Assembly: GCA_910585065.1 (NCBI GenBank) | Contig: CAJUCG010000038.1 | Span: 1-18,235 of the forward strand | Origin: an uncultured Lachnospiraceae bacterium | GTDB lineage: Bacteria; Bacillota; Clostridia; Lachnospirales; Lachnospiraceae | Direction of reading: 5' to 3' | Length of the DNA: 18,235 nucleotides | In this document: piece by piece, positions 15,623-18,235 of the stretch | Layout: each line of letters opens with the position of its first letter | Position numbering within the stretch: position 1 is the stretch's first letter | Notes under the pieces: model-generated | The model's database searches: none | What the model was told of the DNA's origin: nothing | Seen by the model: only the letters and a program-made list of their open reading frames with translations | Program-made: the position numbers and the translations under genes

Positions 15623-15666
15623 GGTTCAGAAACAGATGAAAAATAAATCAAAAAGAGGATTAAAAT

Positions 15667-16626
15667 ATGGAGGAATACTTTACCATGAACAATAGTTTAA
15701 ATCAAAACATCACAATTGTTGAAACTGAACGTAAAAAACATCTAAAAGCTTCCGAAGAATATGTTCATGTTAACCTTAGTTATCAGAATAAGACGGAGGA
15801 TGTATGGGTTCCAGTTGAGTATCGAAGAACAGGTATTTCGATTAAACCAAATGAGATAGAAAAGTTTAACACATATCTAAATAATATATATGAGCAAATG
15901 AATCCGGAGCATTTTTCATTATGGTTGGAAGAACAGGAAAGATTCTGGAAAGAAGAAAAGCCAAATGCAGGAACTACAAAGGCTTTTTTTGATAGACTTG
16001 CAAAGGGCGGATGGCAATGCGTAGAATGTACGCTGCCAAAAAATCCGAATTGGGCACGTAGAATACAAGATCTTAAAGAATTTGGCTATACTATTGCAAC
16101 AGATACAAAAAGATATTGTCCAATTTGTGAGAAGAATACAACTCATTTAATTTTACTTCCTATCAAACGTGGAAATATGGAGGGCAATGGTTATGAAACT
16201 TGGTCTCCAACTCTAAGAAAGAGAATTATCCATGTGTTGGGTAATATTGATGTATATGAAGGGACTGTTTCATCACATTGCCTTCCAGACCATAAATTCC
16301 CGGAGATTAGATGGGATAAAAATACAAAAGGAGAAAATCCTGATACAATGTCGGATGAGGAAATCAAATCGAAATTTCAATTGCTTACCAATCAGAGAAA
16401 TCAACAAAAACGGGAATCTTGCAGAACTTGTTTTCAAACAGGAAAACGTGGATGCATTTATGGTATTCCGTTTTATTATCAGGGAGGAAGTGATTGGGAT
16501 ATGTCAATAGATCAAAAGGGAAAGGATGCAGAAAAAGGTTGCGTAGGTTGTCCCTGGTATGATATTATGGAATGGAAAAAACAACTAATGATAAAATTAA
16601 AGAGGGATGAAAATAATGGTCTTTAA
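15667..16626 (+). CDS. Zn-ribbon / HNH (beta-beta-alpha-metal) nuclease, probable type II restriction endonuclease
   Basis: A 319-residue protein. About residues 104-146 look like a winged helix (FFDRLAKGGWQC... WARRIQDLKEFGYTI). C118/C121 and C151/C154 are CXXC pairs that could form a zinc site. Residues ~203-255 fit an HNH nuclease: SSHCLPDHKFPEIRWD supplies the metal-polarised D208-H209, then FQLLTNQRNQQKRESCRTC supplies the N (N242/N245) and a CXXC (C252/C255). Another CXXC lies at C292/C295 (GCVGCPW), which can pair with C252/C255 around the nuclease fold. Fused recognition and HNH modules next to a cytosine methyltransferase indicate a type II restriction enzyme; the specificity is not evident. 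The ATG at 15667 has AGAGGA at 7-base spacing; an ATG six codons on (15685) is also possible. The methyltransferase starts 32 bp after its stop. Confidence 0.72.
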   Translation: MEEYFTMNNSLNQNITIVETERKKHLKASEEYVHVNLSYQNKTEDVWVPVEYRRTGISIKPNEIEKFNTYLNNIYEQMNPEHFSLWLEEQERFWKEEKPNAGTTKAFFDRLAKGGWQCVECTLPKNPNWARRIQDLKEFGYTIATDTKRYCPICEKNTTHLILLPIKRGNMEGNGYETWSPTLRKRIIHVLGNIDVYEGTVSSHCLPDHKFPEIRWDKNTKGENPDTMSDEEIKSKFQLLTNQRNQQKRESCRTCFQTGKRGCIYGIPFYYQGGSDWDMSIDQKGKDAEKGCVGCPWYDIMEWKKQLMIKLKRDENNGL

Positions 16627-16658
16627 GATAATTTTCAGGATAGGAAGGGATTTTACCT

Positions 16659-18023
16659 ATGATTTTTAAATCAGTAGGAAGTATTTGTTCAGGAATTGAA
16701 GCAGCATCAGTAGCCTGGGAACCACTTGGTATGAAATTTGAATGGTTTTCTGAAATTGCTGATTTTCCATCATTAGTTTTGGCAGAAAAATATCCCAATA
16801 TACAAAATCTAGGAGATATGAATAATATTCCTGATAAAATAGAATCAAGTGAAATTGTTGCTGCAGATCTAATTTGCGGAGGAACGCCATGTCAAGCCTT
16901 TTCACTTGCTGGTTGGAAAAATGGTCTTAATGATGATCGCGGCAATCTCACATTAAGGTTTGTGGATATTGTTAATTCAAATGATAATCAAAGAAAAAGA
17001 GAGGGAAAAAGTCCTTCCATTATATTTTGGGAAAATGTGGAAGGCGTACTTACTGATAAAACAAATGCTTTCGGATGTCTGGTATCTTCTCTGGCAGGTT
17101 TTAATGATGTGATAGAATTAAAAAAATGGCCCAACGCAGGCGTGATACATGGTTCAAAAAGAAACATTGCATGGAGAGTATTGGATGCAAAATTTTTTGG
17201 ACTTCCCCAACAGAGAAAGCGTCTTTATTTAATTGCGGGAGGAAAAAATTTCTTTCCAGAAAATGTTCTTTTTGAACGAAACTTATCTGATCTAAAAGAA
17301 TATCCTTCACAAGCGTTAATATTTGACAAGGATGGTCACAGATTTGAAGTTTTTCGTGAATATACAGACTGTTTATATTCAGCTTACGGAACTAAATGGA
17401 ATGGAAATGCTGCTGCTTACAATGGTTCACTATTTATTGTCCAAGATAATCGTATAAGAAGAATATCACCTCTTGAATGTGAAAGATTAATGGGATTTCC
17501 AGATAATTATACAAATTTGCCAAACGCGAAAAAGACTAATCGTTATCAAGCAGTTGGAAATTCATGGGCAGTTCCAGTAGTAAGATGGATAGGTAAGAAA
17601 CTTATAGAATATAACGATGATTTATTACGTCTTGACGAAAAAAAAGATTTTTTACTTTCCAGATGGATAGATATACCAAATCAGGGATTTTTTATCAATT
17701 TAGGAAGGGATATCGTACCAATTAATGTGGATTATGCGCTTAATTGTACATCAATACCAGAAATATGTGAGTTTAAAGATATGAGTGCTATTGTTTCTCC
17801 AGATGCTCCAGAAGATATTTATATCTCCCCCGTTGGGTGTTATGGTATCATTAGAAGAAAACAGGAACGAAACCTAAAAATCAATGCGCGATTGGAGGAA
17901 GTTTTATTATCTATTTCTTCGCAGATGTCCGCAGAAGAAATTGAAAAACGATCACGTATCCAAAAGCGTGGCAGATTTAGTATTCCATCTGAAATGCCCT
18001 ATTTTGAGTCTATCGTTATATAA
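16659..18023 (+). CDS. DNA (cytosine-5-)-methyltransferase
   Basis: This enzyme transfers methyl from AdoMet to C5 of cytosine. All core motifs are present in order: motif I SICSGIEAAS (8-17), motif IV GGTPCQAFSLAG with catalytic C78, motif VI ENV (125-127), motif VIII QQRKRLYLIAG (184-194), a short target-recognition region of about 80 residues, motif IX RRISPLECERLMGFPDNY, and motif X YQAVGNSWAVPV (306-317). The SICSGIEAASVAWEPLGM version of motif I is typical of phage and type II enzymes. About 125 extra residues follow motif X, ending RLEEVLLSISSQMSAEEIEKRSRIQKRGRFS. The ATG has AAGGGA at 8-base spacing. It lies 32 bp downstream of the HNH nuclease gene, is equally A+T-rich, and most likely protects the host against it. 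Intact, with no frameshift. Confidence 0.93.
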   Translation: MIFKSVGSICSGIEAASVAWEPLGMKFEWFSEIADFPSLVLAEKYPNIQNLGDMNNIPDKIESSEIVAADLICGGTPCQAFSLAGWKNGLNDDRGNLTLRFVDIVNSNDNQRKREGKSPSIIFWENVEGVLTDKTNAFGCLVSSLAGFNDVIELKKWPNAGVIHGSKRNIAWRVLDAKFFGLPQQRKRLYLIAGGKNFFPENVLFERNLSDLKEYPSQALIFDKDGHRFEVFREYTDCLYSAYGTKWNGNAAAYNGSLFIVQDNRIRRISPLECERLMGFPDNYTNLPNAKKTNRYQAVGNSWAVPVVRWIGKKLIEYNDDLLRLDEKKDFLLSRWIDIPNQGFFINLGRDIVPINVDYALNCTSIPEICEFKDMSAIVSPDAPEDIYISPVGCYGIIRRKQERNLKINARLEEVLLSISSQMSAEEIEKRSRIQKRGRFSIPSEMPYFESIVI

Positions 18024-18093
18024 AATATTAACTGTTCACGCTTACAACATAATGAAAAGTGTAGACAAAAAATTTGAATCGACTTGAGTAATC

Positions 18094-18128
18094 AGCCAAC
18101 AGGAAAACTTTCCCGGTTGGCTGACAAT
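18094..18128 (+). terminator. Terminator-like hairpin after the methyltransferase gene (repeat copy 2)
   Basis: The left arm AGCCAACAGGAAAA (18094-18107) pairs with the right arm TTTCCCGGTTGGCT (18109-18122) with two mismatches. GACAAT follows. The right arm and GACAAT are identical to copy 1 at 15309-15328, while the left arm has diverged. It lies 71 bp after the methyltransferase stop. Confidence 0.65.
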
Positions 18129-18235
18129 AAATTCCTTAATATATGGCTATATAAATTGGGGGTGGTTTTTAGAAACATTTCTTTACTTCCTTTAATTCAT
18201 CGCATTTACACTAATGAAGGGTAATAAGATAGTCA

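Larger units (their letters stand above)
15329..15666 (+). other. A+T-rich intergenic leader of the restriction-modification cassette
   Basis: This stretch holds no convincing gene. It contains the cassette promoter (15437-15464), a 13-codon reading frame at 15503-15544 with only a weak AAAGTGA upstream, and an imperfect hairpin at 15588-15622. The predicted mRNA leader is about 190 nt. The sharp rise in A+T here compared with the preceding gene marks the left edge of probably acquired DNA. Confidence 0.6.
15309..18128 (+). repeat. 20-bp exact direct repeat bounding the restriction-modification cassette
   Basis: TTTCCCGGTTGGCTGACAAT occurs at 15309-15328 and at 18109-18128, exactly 2,800 bp apart. 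Identity stops at both ends of the 20-mer. The two restriction-modification genes and their promoter lie wholly between the copies. Each copy is the 3' arm of a hairpin. Confidence 0.85.

Noticed and set aside
18130..18235. Resemblance between the region after hairpin copy 2 (TATATAAA...GGGGG...TTTTTA) and the cassette promoter region at 15455-15478
   Set aside because: The similarity is short, gapped and in A+T-rich sequence, so it does not support an extended duplication beyond the 20-mer.

Overview
The window looks like a chromosomal segment from a low-to-moderate G+C Gram-positive anaerobe of the Clostridia, most likely a Lachnospiraceae relative. This is inferred from the AGGAGG-type ribosome binding sites, two TTG or GTG starts, a tRNA-Gln with no encoded CCA, an OGG-type 8-oxoguanine glycosylase, CsaB-like and TagF-like wall-polymer enzymes, and the overall protein style. 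No database search was possible.

Layout. (1) 1-2.9 kb, plus strand: the 3' bulk of a large secreted CpdB-like metallophosphoesterase/nucleotidase with C-terminal Ig-like repeats. (2) 2.9-6.1 kb, minus strand: a two-gene cell-envelope operon made of a GT4 glycosyltransferase fused to a degenerate TagF-like module and a polysaccharide pyruvyl transferase. It is separated from the convergent nucleotidase by a 73-bp palindrome. (3) 6.1-7.5 kb, minus: tRNA-Gln(CTG) with its own promoter and terminator, and a CDF metal exporter whose N-D-D-D site suggests manganese. (4) 7.6-8.3 kb: a small membrane-anchored, extremely acidic protein followed by a composite array of hairpins. (5) 8.3-9.65 kb, minus: an ECF sigma factor and an overlapping single-pass probable anti-sigma factor, behind a promoter of the type ECF factors recognise. 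(6) 9.7-11.6 kb, minus: two overlapping family-2 glycosyltransferases of the rhamnosyltransferase type. (7) 11.7-14.3 kb, minus: peptide chain release factor 3, whose real start is a TTG downstream of a sigma-A promoter, and an OGG-type DNA glycosylase. (8) 14.4-18.1 kb, plus: an accessory defence-like segment.

The accessory segment is the most interesting part. A stand-alone PUA/EVE-like protein resembling the N-terminal reader module of Mrr-type restriction enzymes has a strong promoter and a palindrome-rich A+T leader. It is followed by a visibly A+T-richer cassette encoding a Zn-ribbon/HNH nuclease and a C5-cytosine methyltransferase, read here as a type II restriction-modification system. 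The cassette lies between two terminator-like hairpins that share an exact 20-bp right arm exactly 2,800 bp apart. This suggests acquisition by recombination or duplication at a terminator. The restriction gene precedes the methyltransferase gene, so timing of expression is an open question.

The remaining genes are housekeeping or envelope functions. Their spacing and overlaps indicate short operons: GT4 to pyruvyl transferase, ECF sigma to anti-sigma, GT2 to GT2, and restriction enzyme to methyltransferase.
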